A stretch of 64,000 nt of DNA, from positions 5,308,965 to 5,372,964 of the forward strand of contig NC_083344.1 in the NCBI RefSeq assembly GCF_019175385.1, given 5' to 3'. Both the position numbers and the translations under genes were made by a program. The notes below the pieces were generated by a model. The model was not told where the DNA came from. It did not search any database and saw only the letters and a program-made list of their open reading frames with translations. The DNA comes from Lycium barbarum. Lineage: Eukaryota; Streptophyta; Magnoliopsida; Solanales; Solanaceae. Positions 1 to 11,577 of the stretch are shown piece by piece; the stretch's first letter is position 1; each line of letters opens with the position of its first letter.

Positions 1-950
1 GCACGGTTTAGTTATATCATGTTTTGAAAGCTATGTTATTAATGCAATTAACCCTGAGAAAGGGAGATGCAGTCCTATTTTTTAACACATACATGGTTTG
101 AGGTAAAACTATTGAATTCGGATGAATCCATAACATACACTGCCCTCCATATGGCGTGTATCTTCATATGCTATTACTTAACGATGATAAATTAATATGT
201 ATGTTTATTTCAATAAACCTCGTTCAACATCTTAGCTTCTCTGTAAACATTTTCACATTAGAAGATATCAGCAACATACTTCATATACCAAATCAGCGAG
301 TTGATTTCTCATTTTGTCACTCAACTTAGTTATTATCTCAGAAGGTTATTTTTTTTTTCTTTTCTTGATATCAATTTTTTGTAAGAAAAGTGATCTTTTG
401 AAATAATAACTATTAGTTGAATGACTATCTTAAAAATCAATCCCATAATCAGCAAGTATGCAATCTTTCACTGGTAAGTACCCTAATCGTATGGATACTC
501 GTTGTCAATATCCTAGTCATGCTCACCCTTCACAGCAGCTGTGGATTATCAATCAGCAAAATAAGCAAACTGCTTCAAGATTACCTAGATAAAAATTTAG
601 AAAGAAAGCATTAGTGTTTCAAGCAGCATCAACATTTTCTAGCACAGACTTCTTCCGTTTTAATATAGGTAACATCATTTCCTTATTAATTTGTTCCAAA
701 AAAATAGACATATTCTTACATAAAAAATAATTTTAACTTTAAACTTTCGTTTCAATTCTTAGTGAGAAGTTTTCATTGTCAAATAAGTGTTGTGAAATGT
801 TTAAAACTAAAAGATTTAAAAGTCTCATGGTCACAAAAATGCTATGGCATATTTAAGATTACAAGTTTGAATTTTTTTTATTTCCGTGTTAAACTCGGTA
901 TCAAATTATACTATATCACATGAATTGAGACCATGAAAGAAGTAGTTAAT
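1..950. other. AT-rich intergenic DNA, no gene recognised
   Basis: Short open frames occur but have no family resemblance and no plausible splice context. I see no recognisable coding sequence, RNA gene or element boundary here. A 10-nt T tract at about 348-358 is the only low-complexity feature. Confidence 0.6.
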
Positions 951-1365
951 AGAAGAGCAGGAACGATCGACTTAGTGACAATTAAAATTTGTAACACTGT
1001 GATCCGAATAGCAAGTCCTTTTAAAACATAGTTGAAATTTTCAAGATATTTAAATTTTATTTACTTTGAAATCAAACTTCAGTCGTGAGCAGGAACGATC
1101 GACTTAGTAACAATTAGAATTTGTAACACTGTGATCCGAATAGCAAGTCCTTTTAAAACATAGTTGAAATTTTCAAGATATTTAAATTTTATTTACTTCG
1201 AAATCAAACTTCAGTCGTGTGGGTAGTTAATAGAAGAGCAGGAACTATCGACTTAGTAACAATCAGTATTTGTAACACTATGATCCAAATAGCAAGTCCT
1301 TTTAAAATATAGTTGAAATTTTCAAGATATTTAAATTTTATTTACTTTGAAATCAAACTTTAGTC
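938..1365. repeat. Tandem repeat, three copies of a ~132-149 bp unit
   Basis: Three head-to-tail copies begin with gagcaggaacgatcgactta (positions about 955 and 1087; the third at 1236 reads gaactatcg). Each ends near aaatcaaacttcagtcgt. Copies 1 and 3 share the leader gtagttaatagaa, which copy 2 lacks, so the spacing is 132 and then 149 bp. The copies differ at only a few positions, which suggests fairly recent amplification. No coding potential is seen. Confidence 0.9.
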
Positions 1366-2050
1366 GTTTGGGCCTAAAGTTGAAATTGGCCAAGCCCAAC
1401 TTTAAACCTCAAGTTGATGTCATCAGTTTGAATAGGTTCACTGTTTTTGACTTATAAGTTACAAACAATGCAAGTAGTATATGTATTACCTACTGTATAG
1501 GAGTTTCAGTTATACTGACTCGTAAACAGTTTAGTTACGCAAAGAACTTTTGCTTCGTGACGCACAAGTATCGATTAAGCAAGTTCACTGTCTCTCAGTT
1601 ATTGAAATGTCTTAACCTCCTGTCTCCAAAACTAATTTACACCCACACCTTATGCATGATGGGCAACAATACTCCGTTTTTAAAGATTTTTTTAAGGATG
1701 CCAAAAGTTCAAGAATTTATGGCGGCTCCTTCCTGCAAATCAGCCATTCAGAACGAAGAAGTTGCACGAGTTTCCCTTAAAATGGACCGATCTTTAATTT
1801 TTGTCCTTTAAAGATTGAATTTATGCTTAGCATGACATAAGTTCCTTAAGGGAAAATGTCATAACTTGTGGGATATTATGAATACGAAAATATTATTTGT
1901 TATGAGGACAAAAATTAAAGACCAGCACAAAATTTCTAATATATATAAGCGCCTAAGGGGGTACGAACACAGCTGCTCCAACTTGTACCAGCAGCTTTAC
2001 AAATTGTACACGCAATGAATGCTTGTACCATAAGCTATATAACTTGTACA
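1366..2050. other. Intergenic DNA with a short inverted-repeat element
   Basis: ctttaatttttgtcct (about 1791-1806) and its exact reverse complement aggacaaaaattaaag (about 1905-1920) bracket ~130 bp, which looks like a small MITE or a remnant of one. An open frame overlapping it has no ATG start and matches no family I know. The rest of the stretch is unremarkable. Confidence 0.45.
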
Positions 2051-2070
2051 CTTTATTCAACTATCTTTTT

Positions 2071-3050
2071 AGCCCACGTGGACATATGTCATAGTACTTA
2101 ATATATTTATTCCCTTCTCCTGTATAGACGTATGCACTTCAATTTTGATTCTCCGACATAGTTATTTCCTCCGTGCACTTTTACTTGTTCATTTTTTACT
2201 TTTCACGCTCTTGCTGAATATTTATTCTCTTCTCATGTATAGACGTATGCAGTTCAATTTTAATTGTCCTACACAAATTCATTTCCTCCGTGCACTTTTA
2301 CTTGTTCACCATCCCACGTGGACATATGTCATAGTACTTAATATATTTATTCCATTCTCATGTATAGACGTATGCACTTCAATTTTAATTCTCCGACACG
2401 TTTATTTCCTCCGTGCACTTTTACTTGTTCACTTTTGACTTTTCACGTTATTGCTGAATATTTATTCTCTTCTCGTGTATAGACATATGCAGTTCAATTT
2501 TAATTCTCCTACATAAATTTATTTCCTCCATGCACTTTTACTTGTTCACTTTTGACTTTTCACTCTCTGTAAGAATTAATAAATCCCACGTGGATATATG
2601 TCATAATACTGAATATTTATTCTCTTTTCATGTATACACGTGTGCACTTCAATTTTAATTCTCCGACACATATTTCTTTCCTCCGTGCACTTTTACTTGT
2701 TACTTTTGACTTTTCACGTTCTTGTTCAATATTTATTTTCTTCTCATGTATACATGTATGTATTTCAATTTTAATTATCCGACCCATATTTATTTCCTCC
2801 GTGCACTTTTACTTGTTCACTTTTGACTTTTCACGTTATCTAAGAATTAATAAATGAAGTACTCCATCCAAACCATATTTCTAGGCCACATTACTTGACT
2901 TTTCAGGTTCTTTAAGAATTAATAAATGAAGTACTTTCTTCGTCCCATATTACTTGGCCACATTACTATACTCGACTTTTCACGTTCTTTAAGAATTAAT
3001 AAAAATGAAGTACTCCCTTCGTTCAATATTACTTGGCCATATTACTGAAA
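2071..3050. repeat. Degenerate minisatellite of MITE-like units
   Basis: About six to eight copies of a unit contain tatagacgtatgcacttcaa, ctccgtgcacttttacttgt and gacttttcacgtt; some also carry cccacgtggacatatgtca. The last copies (2850-3050) end in taagaattaataaatgaagt, a sequence typical of the ends of Stowaway-like Solanaceae MITEs. The array therefore probably arose by tandem amplification of a MITE end. Open frames through it are by-products of the repeat. Confidence 0.8.
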
Positions 3051-3107
3051 TTATATGTCTATTTTTCTATTCTATATTTTTTTCTTATATATAAATTCCC
3101 AAGGTGA

Positions 3108-4160
3108 ACGAACACAATAACAATAAGTTGTACAAAAAGCAACTGAAATTATACTCTAAGCAGGGACTAACATGTGTACATTTAAGAAGTTGAACATTAA
3201 GTGGGCGTTTGGCCATAAGAATTATTCACATTATTCCGGATTTTTTTTTCACTTTTCAGTGTTTGGCCATAAGAATTTTGAATACAACTTGAAGTTGTAT
3301 TCTAGAATTCCAAAAACAAAAAAAACTTGTTTTTCAAAAAAAGAAAATCACTTTTTTACAACTACATTTCAACAAAAACTACAATTTCAAAAACTATGGC
3401 CAAACACAACTCCAACTCCAACTCCAACTCCAAAATTTCAAAATAAAGTGAATTTTTTTTGGTATCTATGGACATACAGACCCTAATTCTACCTCTTGTG
3501 TGTTTACTTTTTAAGTCCCCGCAGGTCCGCAGTGTCTTAATTATCCTTTCATTTCATTCATTTGGCATGTACTCCCTCCGTCCCAATTTAAGTGTCTACG
3601 TTTGATTAGACATGGAGTTTAAGAAATAAAGATAGACTTTCAAATGTTGTGATTCTAGATAAAAAAAATGTGTATAATATAATAAAGTATTCTTTGAATC
3701 TTGTGATTATAAATTTGACATGTAGGGTATTTGAATTGTCAACTTACTAAATATAAAAAAAGGCGGACATAACCAAAATAAGACTTTTTTTTTAACAATA
3801 AATGCCCAAGTGGACGAACACAACAACAATAAGTTGTATAAAAAGCAACTGAAACTGTACTCTAAGCCAGGACTAACATGTGTACATTTAAGAAGTTTAA
3901 CATTAATACTACCTCTTGTGTGTTTACTTTTTAAGTTCCCACTTGTCCCCAGTATCTCAATTGTCTTTTCATTTCCTTCATTTGACATATACTCCCTCCG
4001 TCTCAATTTAAGTGCCTACGTTTGACTAGACATAGAGTTTAAGAAATAAAGATAGACTATCTTGTGGTCCTAAATTAAAAATGTATATAATATAATAAAA
4101 TATCCTTTAAATCTTGTGATTATAAAATTGACATATAAGATATTTGAATTGTCAACTTAC
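3108..4160. repeat. Segmental tandem duplication, copy 1 carrying an insertion
   Basis: Sequence at about 3108-3198 plus 3487-3740 recurs at 3816-4150. Shared landmarks are caataagttgta, actaacatgtgtacatttaa, ctacctcttgtgtgtttact and a Stowaway-like end (ctccctccgtc, near 3573 and 3992). Copy 1 has ~290 extra bp (about 3197-3486) that copy 2 lacks, so copy 2 works as an internal empty site. Confidence 0.8.
3197..3486. mobile_element. Probable MITE inserted in duplicated DNA
   Basis: This is extra DNA relative to the paralogous copy at 3906. It begins gtgggcgtttggccataag, has internal repeats of gtttggccataagaatt, and carries a reverse-oriented tatggccaaaca near 3397. A TAA at each junction fits a 3-bp target site. 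Superfamily assignment is uncertain; the TIRs are only weakly alike. Confidence 0.6.
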
Positions 4161-4329
4161 TGAATATATAAAAAGAGACGGATATAACTAAAATAAGACA
4201 AATTTTAACCACAATTGAGAAATTAAGGGGAAAAATAAGACGAAAAGAAAAAAAATATAGAGACTCACTAAGAAGAATCGCGGTATCCTTTGCATATAAA
4301 AACTAACTAAATTGAGTAACCAAATTAAT

Positions 4330-4541
4330 CATATTGGGCCATAAGTGCCAATGACCCATTTAGAACCACGACATTGGGCTTAATAACCGAACCAAAGTCC
4401 TAATTACATTTTAGGCCCATCCACATATCTCAGGTCTCTAGGGTTTCCTATATACAGCATCCAAAACCCTAACTTCAGTTTCTTTCATCACTGCCGCTTT
4501 TCTGTTAGTGAAGAAAACTCTTTGATCATCACCAATTCAAC
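4330..4541 (+). promoter_or_regulatory. RPL41 promoter and 5' UTR (site II and telo-box elements)
   Basis: Upstream of the eL41 start lie three site-II type motifs (tgggcc 4335-4340, tgggct 4375-4380, ggccca 4414-4419) and an exact telo-box aaaccctaa (4464-4472). A second agggttt lies at 4439-4445. Site II with a telo-box is the established promoter signature of plant ribosomal-protein genes, coupling expression to cell proliferation. A tatatacag at 4449-4457 may be a weak TATA element. Confidence 0.75.
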
Positions 4542-5488
4542 ATGAGAGCTAAGGTAATATCAATATTTACACACTTTAGCCCATATTTTGAGTTTATTAC
4601 TCGATGTAGCCCATAGTTGTGTATAAACATATACTCTATTATACAAGGTTAATACTGGTGTGTTGTTGTTGTTGTTGTTGTTGTCTACTGGGAGAAAATA
4701 TTTACACTCTTTAGCCATATTTTGAGTTTGTTACCCGATTTAGCTCATATTTGTGTATAAACACCTTTTTGTATAATTTTTTTTTTGTTTGTAGCATTAC
4801 ATTTCTCAAATTTCACTCATTACGTCCATTTTTAAGTGGAAAATTACGATCTAGTCCATATTTTGAGTTTGTTACCCGGTTTAGCCCTTATACTTTTTTA
4901 TTTTTATACATTATTATATCTGTTATATAAAGTTGATACATTAGGTATAATGATTTCCCCCAGGTATTATGTTGCATAATATTGTACAAATTATACGCAT
5001 TCCGTAATTATTGAAAATTACGCTCTATGTCTATTTGGGAAAAGTATTTATGCCACCTAGCCTATATTTTGAGTTTGTTACCGGTTTAACCCATATGGGC
5101 ACACTATTGCACACTTCCATACAACAACAACAACAAGAAGCCCAGTATAATCCCACCACGTGGGGTCTGGGGAGGGTAGAGTGTACGCAGACCTAACCTG
5201 AAAGGTAGGGCGGCTGTTTTTTCGAAAGACCCTCGGCTCTATCGCACACTTTCATACTAGGTTGATATATTATGTATAACAATCCCCACCTCCCCCCCCA
5301 CCCCAAAAAAAAAGGCATAATGTTGTTTAATATTGTATAAGCTGAAAAATGGCTACTTGTTGATTTGTATATTTGTGAAAATTTCCTTTTTTTATGGCTA
5401 ATTTTCGTTAACTTTTGTTCAGTGGAAGAAGAAGCGTATGAGGAGATTGAAGAGGAAGCGCCGAAAGATGAGGCAGAGATCTAAGTAA
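4542..5488 (+). CDS. RPL41: 60S ribosomal protein L41 (eL41), two exons
   Basis: Exon 1 is only 12 nt (4542-4553, Met-Arg-Ala-Lys) followed by gtaata. Exon 2 is 5423-5488, after ttgttcag. The spliced ORF encodes 25 residues, made almost entirely of Lys and Arg with one Trp at position 5, ending RQRSK. This is the universally conserved eL41 peptide, the smallest ribosomal protein, which sits at the interface of the ribosomal subunits. Length is exactly the family length. The ATG is fixed by the MRAK start and by the promoter motifs just upstream. The gene is too short for ordinary ORF finders. The 869-nt intron is full of MITE-like repeats and a SINE. Nothing suggests inactivation. Confidence 0.95.
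4560..5110. repeat. Repeated MITE-derived units in RPL41 intron
   Basis: Four imperfect copies of a unit centred on tattttgagtttgttacc, followed by gtttagcccatatttgtgt, occur at about 4583, 4719, 4860 and 5066. Some are preceded by aattacgctctatgtct. A related inverted copy is in EBP1 intron 1 (about 29130-29320), so this is a dispersed element. A (ttg)n run at 4663-4684 precedes tctactggga and may be the end of a degraded SINE. Confidence 0.6.
5123..5243 (-). mobile_element. TS-type SINE 3' portion in RPL41 intron
   Basis: The sequence starts with (caa)n and contains cccagtataatcccacca, tggggtctggggagggtaga and gtgtacgcagacctaacct. This is the reverse complement of the 3' half of TS-family Solanaceae SINEs, whose tail is (TTG)n. 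Flanking 14-bp direct repeats gcacacttccatac (5109-5122) and gcacactttcatac (5244-5257) differ at one base and look like target-site duplications. The tRNA-like head is missing, so it is 5'-truncated. Confidence 0.85.
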
Positions 5489-7660
5489 AATGTATCTCAC
5501 AGTTCCTAATGGTGTTTAGTTTTATGTTGTTTAAGTTTTAGTTTGAAATGCAGTAACAATGACTGGTGATTTTGTCCTAGTCGCACCGAATTCAGATTTT
5601 GATATTCGTTTTTGGGTTGTGGTATTTTTTTCATTATTATTCGTGCCTTTTGCTCTATTTTATTTACATCGTTGCTCTTGATATAGTACTTTGTTTTGAT
5701 TTATTTGCATCCATATATTTGTTAAATTCGCTAATGAGTTGTGGTAACTGAAACAGAAAATGTTGTGTAAGTAAGTGAACTGAATGAAACAATTATATAT
5801 GTTATTCGTTTGTGCTTTTATCACGTGGAACTATCAAAATTGAAGGTCTTTGCAGCTTCGGGAAGATTGTTTGTTGTTTGTCTTATGAAATGCTAAATGG
5901 ATGGTAGCTGTTATGCTTTACGCTGAATCAATACAGTCCGAAATGGCTGTTTATAGTGTTAATAACCGAAGTAAATGTGGTTTTATATGGTGTTATGAAC
6001 CTTTTAGTTTAGTGGTACGTCTTATGTGATACAGCAAATTAGTAAACGTGGTTATATATGGTGTTATGAACCATTTTAGCTTTATGGTAACAGTCTTATG
6101 TGATACAGCAATTTAGTAAACGTGGTTATATATGGTGTTATGAACCATCTTAGCTTTATGGTAACAGTCTTATGTGAGACAGCAATAAAGTGAAATGTGG
6201 TTTTTTAGTGTTCAGAACTTTTTTTTTTTTTTTTTTGCTTTAGTGGCAGCTGTCTTATGTGAGAAATTTGCTTTACACCACTGTGGAAACTTGTTTGGAA
6301 GTTCCTTACAGAAAAAGATACCAAAATTAGAAATTATTTGAATTTTGAATTGAAATTTGAGTGAAGTTCAGATTTTGACTGAACACAGATATACCCAGGC
6401 TAAATGAATTTGGAATGTGTGTGTGTGTTTTGGATGCTTAGCAACTGAATCCTAGACCCTTTCTGATGTGATTGTAAGTTCAAATAGTAGTTCTTAAATG
6501 GAGCAAGGTGGACCCCCAGCTTGTTTGTGATTTGAGAGTGCTTGAAGGATACATGACATTGTTTGTTGTTTTAGACTAACATGTAACTGAGTGCTATTAT
6601 TAGTCTTTTGCTTTGGTATGGTAATGGCTGCCTTCAGAAAGTTCACTTCTCCCTTCAGTTTTTTCTGCAAGAGAGCTATTTGATGGTCCCTAGAGATCAT
6701 TTTGATTAGTATTTACAGACTGAAGCGAAGGGTTGTATTGTCTGGGTCTTGCACTTGAAGTGGTGGTTGCATCAAGGCATACTAACTGAAGTTTGTCCTG
6801 TTTGCTACTCGGTTATTCTTTGTTTCTGCTTAATTAAGATTTCCTTTGCGTTGGCACAAGTAACTCATTCTCGAGGTGTAAGTTGCCCCTAGTGCTTTGA
6901 TTTAGAGTAAAAATGCAACACTTCGTGTGTTGGTTTGGGTACATAACAGATCCAGACTCTACTGTAGAGAAAGTACTTCGCATTTAAGTGGAGAAGGTAG
7001 AGGATTACTGTATTTACTTCATTGTTTTGGATTGTTATCTTTTTTTTTTTGGTCTCCAATATATCCTTAGTGTTGAGGAATACAACATTACCATAAGAGG
7101 GTTAGAGACCTTTTATCCACCTAGTTGAATGTTTCACATTCTTATCCATCCTCATTAACTTACAGAATTTTCATGAAATGAAAGTTGAAACTGCTGCCCG
7201 TATGGGGGAAGTCATCTTTTTTGGTAGTTTAGGGCCATCTGAGTATGCTTAGGAAATTCGTTCTCCTCTGTTGAAAGATAAGTTGTTTGGATTCATTTTG
7301 AGTGAAAATATATATGGTGTCAGCAATGCAAGTATGAAGTTTCTGAATACCTAATTACAGTTAATATCAATCAAACCAAATCTTGGAAGTGTATCCTCTT
7401 AACGCTTAGCAAAATTCTGCGGCGAAAGGCTTGTTGTCCTAACATGTTGATTAAGAAAGCTTTCTCCTCGTTATGTAGTTGTATCCTTATTTGTAAAAAG
7501 TGCTAGAGTTTAAGACGACATTTGAATTTAGTGTCTACAGCTAACAATGGAAAGCGTCAACAGATATTTATGTTTGAAGCCTTTGCAAAAGCTTTGACCC
7601 GTTGTGCCCTGCTAGCTTAGCCTTTTTTGTTTAAGTTTCACTTAACCCCCTTTTAACTTT
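5489..7660. other. RPL41 3' flank and intergenic DNA
   Basis: The first few hundred bases are presumably the 3' UTR of RPL41. No coding sequence is recognised. T-tracts at about 6218-6236 and 7040-7050 and a (gt)n at 6419-6429 are the only low-complexity marks besides the tandem repeat noted at 5962-6200. Confidence 0.5.
5962..6200. repeat. Tandem repeat, ~75 bp unit, three copies
   Basis: Three consecutive units carry tggtgttatgaacc, then ttta(g/t)tggta, then gtcttatgtgatacagcaa and gtaaacgtggtt. Copies 2 and 3 are nearly identical, while copy 1 is more diverged. The array lies ~500 bp downstream of the RPL41 stop. Confidence 0.85.
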
Positions 7661-7663
7661 TAA

Positions 7664-7799
7664 GGGGTCGTTTGGTAGAAGGTATAAGCTGGGATATCCC
7701 AACACTAATTTTATATCATCTTTTATATGGTATAAAATAATCTCAATAGATGGAATAAATTAGTCCCGGGATAATTTCGACTATCTACCAAATGGCCCC
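7664..7799. mobile_element. Tourist-like MITE, short copy
   Basis: TIRs are ggggtcgtttggtagaaggt on the left and ctaccaaatggcccc on the right, flanked by TAA on both sides (7661-7663 and 7800-7802). A 3-bp TAA/TWA duplication is the mark of PIF/Harbinger elements. It shares its sequence with the longer copy at 35139-35420 but lacks that copy's central ~145 bp. Confidence 0.85.
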
Positions 7800-8559
7800 T
7801 AAGGGTTTAGAGCCTCCACTTTTTGAATAAGATTGATATTTCGCCTCCACTTTTTGAATAAGATCGATATTTCTCTCCCACTATTTTTCGTTGAGCTTTA
7901 GGATTTTGATACGAGGAGAAAAGTAGTACTCCTATCTTCTTTTCCTTTTTTTTGCTTCAATGTTTGATGAACAAAGCACATGGCCAAGGGTTACTTTCAC
8001 TCATGGGGATCTTTCGGTTTATTGTTTGCCTATCCAAGTCAAGGGCAAACAAGTTACTTTGACGCCTATATGTTAATACAATCAGAGTTAATACGAACGC
8101 ATTCATAATTCGCGTATAATGATTAAGCAAGGGGTATATGTCTATTTTAATTGCGAATTTGTTTCCCCATGCCCAGCTTCAAGAACTTGCTATATTCATT
8201 CCTATTGCAATTAAGAATTCCTGCATTTGAGTTAGGTTCAAGATTCATCGAGAGTTTTCAATTGGTGATCAATATAATAAACCTTTTTATTTTTTCATGA
8301 GCATATACGGACCTTTCAATTCTTCAGGGGCATGCTTCAACCATTTTACATCCGCTAGCTATAACCTATACTGCTACAAATGATTTAGTAGCTGAATTTT
8401 TGTGCAACTGGGTTTGCTTTAACATTAAGATGTAGCTATCAAGCTCTGACACTGGTGAGGTTGGAATTCAGTTTCTGGTGCAATTAATCATTATTTGATT
8501 TCTCTTTGAGATGATTTGAGGATTGAGAGTTGTTTATTTGATTTGAGCGTTAAAGAAAA

Positions 8560-8925
8560 CGAAAAAGGGTCAAATATATAATCCACATTATACTTTATGT
8601 CAAAATATACCCTTCCCGTTGTGCTTTCGGTCCAAATATAGCCTTTCCGTTATTATTTTGCACAAATTTGCAGGGGTCAAGCTCATAATCAAATGACTTA
8701 CCCTCTATGATATTTCCGACTCAACCTAACCCAACCCATTTTCATTATCTTGAGCTTGACACGTGTTCCTCTGATAAAATTAAGAACGAATTTATGCTAG
8801 ACTATAATGAGACGGGTATATATAACCGAAAGTATGATGGGAGGGGTATATTTTGACCGAAAGTATAATTAAAAGTATATTTAAACTATTTCTGATAGTA
8901 TAGGGGTATATTTGACCCTTTTCCA
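8560..8925. mobile_element. Mutator-type MITE with 9-bp TSD
   Basis: Perfect 9-bp direct repeats taaagaaaa (8551-8559 and 8926-8934) flank ~366 bp whose ends are inverted: left gaaaaagggtcaaatata, right tatttgacccttttcc. Internal arms repeat the theme (tatacccttcccgttgtgctttcgg against ccgaaagtatgatgggaggg in opposite order). The size, inverted arms and 9-bp duplication fit a non-autonomous Mutator-like element. Nothing coding inside. Confidence 0.85.
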
Positions 8926-8974
8926 TAAAGAAAATGATGGTACCGCTGCAGGTAAATCTAGGCCATTTTAAATA

Positions 8975-9155
8975 CTCCTTTTGTCCCAATTTATGTGATG
9001 CACTTTTTTTTTAGTCTGTCCCAAAAAAGAATGATACATTTAAAAATAGTTTAACAGAAATTTTTTTCGTTTATCCATAAAGAAATGATTTATAGTCACA
9101 CTTTATTTTTTTTTAAACTCCATGTCTAATCAAACTATATGAGCCGGCGGGAGTG
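8975..9155. mobile_element. Stowaway-like MITE, decayed
   Basis: The left end is ctccttttgtcccaatttat after a TA. The right end is gagccggcgggag, which is degenerate. The interior matches Stowaway-type elements elsewhere in the window (cacactttatt, aaactccatgtctaatcaa). Confidence 0.6.
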
Positions 9156-9551
9156 GTTTATTTGTGCATGCAGTGTACGGCTGTCAAAAAAACAATGTTT
9201 TTAGGCCTCGACTCAATCTAAGGAAGCTTCGGATAGACCACTTGTGACAACACCAATTGCCTTTTGCCTATGGTTCACGAGGCTAGCCACTCTCAAGATT
9301 GAACTTTACCTAAAACATGCAAGAAAAGGTGGAAGATAGTATTGGTTCGTAGAACCTAAAGACAATATATATGTAATCTTTTAAAGCATATCTGTCTTCT
9401 AGTTCTTTCCCATATTCACGTGGGATCTCTGAAGGCAATAAGTAATACTCCAATTTTTTAGGCCATTGGACCTATTATTAACCTACCAACACAACATATT
9501 TAGACATGGATGTAATTAATTTTAGAGTTGTGAGTTTTGATTTAGGCTCCA

Positions 9552-9712
9552 TCAGGGGCGGAGCCAGACCTTAGGGGTGGGTTCGGCCGAACCCAGTAGC
9601 TTTTGTCCGAACCATATATTTGTATTAAAGTTTTTGTCAAATATGTACAAATTATTAATTAAGAACTCATTAACTTTAAAGAATTAGAACCCCGAACCCA
9701 CAGGCTTCGAAT
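9552..9712. mobile_element. hAT-like MITE
   Basis: The left end is aggggcggagccagacctta, the right end ttcgaatcctggctcc. Aggggcggagcc / ggctccgcc(c)ct ends are typical of a common Solanaceae hAT MITE family that also occurs at 19396-19627 and 56591-63806. The right end is incomplete and I could not find a clean 8-bp duplication. Confidence 0.6.
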
Positions 9713-10002
9713 CCTGGCTCCAAATCGATGTATTAATCAAAGATACTTTCCTTTTAATAAGTGTACAGATTGCTTGTGATAACTTTAACTTAAAAGACAA
9801 ATGCCGTTACTGTGAGGTGAGGTCGAGAGGACAAACTCCTTTACGATAATGAAATGATGCTTCAGATTTACTCGACAGTGGCAGTGAATGGCGTTTTCAT
9901 CATATTATGTATGTATAGTTTGAGACAAATATAGTAATTTAGTATAGTTTGAGACAAATATAGTACTTTAGTACGACCACCCTGACTGTTCAAAAGCTAG
10001 AA

Positions 10003-10375
10003 TATTCATCCAGAACAAATTATTTCCTTAAAATTCATTTGATTTTGTTGCATCTTTAAACTTAGAAGCAAATAATTAAAGACGTGAACGGGATACAGGT
10101 GACTCATCTTGTTTTGGCACTAAAATAAAGTATACTAGTACAGTACATAAAAGTAACATTTGCGGTCAATAATAATAATAATATTCATCCAGAACATAAT
10201 ATACTTCCTTAAGATTTATTGAGTTTGTTGCATCTTCAAGCTTACATACAAGCAAATAGAAATGTTCTTGGGATACATGTGATGCGGTATTGGGATCTTA
10301 TGTTCTATTGGCACTAAAATAAAGAATAGTATGGATGGTACAGAAAACCATACATTGCGTCCAAGAATTAATTAC
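10003..10375. repeat. Tandem duplication, ~185 bp, two copies
   Basis: attcatccagaaca, ttgttgcatctt, gggataca(g/t)gtga and ggcactaaaataaag recur in the same order at about 10003-10170 and 10192-10375. The copies have diverged by substitutions and small indels. No gene is seen from 9160 to 12100 apart from repeats. Confidence 0.75.
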
Positions 10376-10611
10376 TCCATATTGCGTCCAATAATTAATT
10401 ACTCCATAGTCTTAAGAAAATTTAAAATATTCTCCCTCCGGTCCATTTTACTTGTCATGTTTTTTTTTTCACAAGCTTTTTAAAAAAAAAAATTAAAAGG
10501 TTAATTTGATTAAATTATCCTTATTTATTCTTTAATCTCAATTTAATACTACTCTCCATTTCACCACATTAATGTCTCTCAACATTTATTAAGTAAGAGT
10601 AAAGGTGGAAC

Positions 10612-10752
10612 GCAATAACAACAACAACGACAACAACATTTAACAATATATCCAGTGTAATCTCACAAGTGAAATTTGGGAAGGGTTGGATGTACGCAGA
10701 TCTTACCCTTACCTTTGAAAAAGGCTGCTTCTGAAAGACCCTCGGCTCAAAA
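10612..10752 (-). mobile_element. TS-type SINE 3' portion
   Basis: (caa)n is followed by tccagtgtaatctcacaag, gggaagggttggatgtacg and cttctgaaagaccctcggct, the reverse complement of the TS SINE 3' region. It is more diverged than the copy in the RPL41 intron. Flanking duplications were not resolved. Confidence 0.75.
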
Positions 10753-10872
10753 GAAAAAAGAAAAAAGGACATAAAAATAAAAGAAAAGGAATTCGATGCA
10801 ACTACAAATTGGACGGCAAAATAGTAAATCTAGTAAGATATAAAACAAATGCGCTATAGGTGTAATCTAATA

Positions 10873-11088
10873 CTCCCTTTGTTTCAATTTGTGTGAATTA
10901 TCTGACTGGATATGAAATTTAAGAAAGAAGAGAAGACTTTTAAACGTGGAGTGTTAATTAAGTCACATATATTTTGTATGACTGTAAATCATTGTATAAA
11001 TGTAAATGTTGTCAAATATAGAAATGAGTCAATCTTTTCGTCATGGACTAATAAGAAAATAAGTTGACATAAATTAAAAAGGAGATAG
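10873..11088. mobile_element. Stowaway-like MITE
   Basis: The element begins ctccctttgtttcaatttgt after TA and ends with gttgacataaattaaaaagg followed by agatagta. The interior resembles other Stowaway-type copies in the window. The ends are imperfect. Confidence 0.6.
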
Positions 11089-11378
11089 TAATAGTTAATT
11101 ATATCTTAATTTTCTAATACGATAACTATTTTGGATCATCTATTTTTAATAAAAACGATAAATAAAGCGGACCAAAGGAAATATATACCGTCATTAGCAC
11201 AGTCACCTATAAGGCTATACCTGCCGTCGCCTTCACGAGATCTTTATTTCAGGCCCCTAATTATCCTTTCCATGTGCTTTGCTCTCTTTTTCATGCATTA
11301 GTCTCTTTCTGGCTTGTTTGACCTTCTGAATGTGAAAGCTGAACGAGAGATAGCTCATTCACATAAATAGTGGAGTAG

Positions 11379-11577
11379 TCTTTTCTCCGTTTTATAATAA
11401 GTGATGTTTTTAATTTACGCATATCTCTTAAGATATTATTTATTTTTAGAAAATTAAAAATATTTTTACTAACTTACCTCTAATAAGATCAATTTTTTTT
11501 TAAATTCTAAAACACCAGTTTATTTTGAAATAAAATGAAATGTCTAAAACACTATTTATTTCGGAACGGAGAGAGTA
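11379..11577. mobile_element. Stowaway-like MITE upstream of ATL gene
   Basis: Ends are ttttctccgttttataataa and actatttatttcggaacgga, roughly complementary (tctccgtt/aacggaga). It lies ~630 bp upstream of the RING-H2 gene. Confidence 0.6.

Noticed and set aside
1557..1811. 84-residue plus-strand open frame
   Set aside because: It starts at GTG rather than ATG, overlaps a MITE-like inverted repeat and has no family resemblance.
2145..2857. Repetitive frames with FLRALLLVHF repeats
   Set aside because: The repeats come from the minisatellite (ctccgtgcacttttacttg) read in one frame; no start or gene context.
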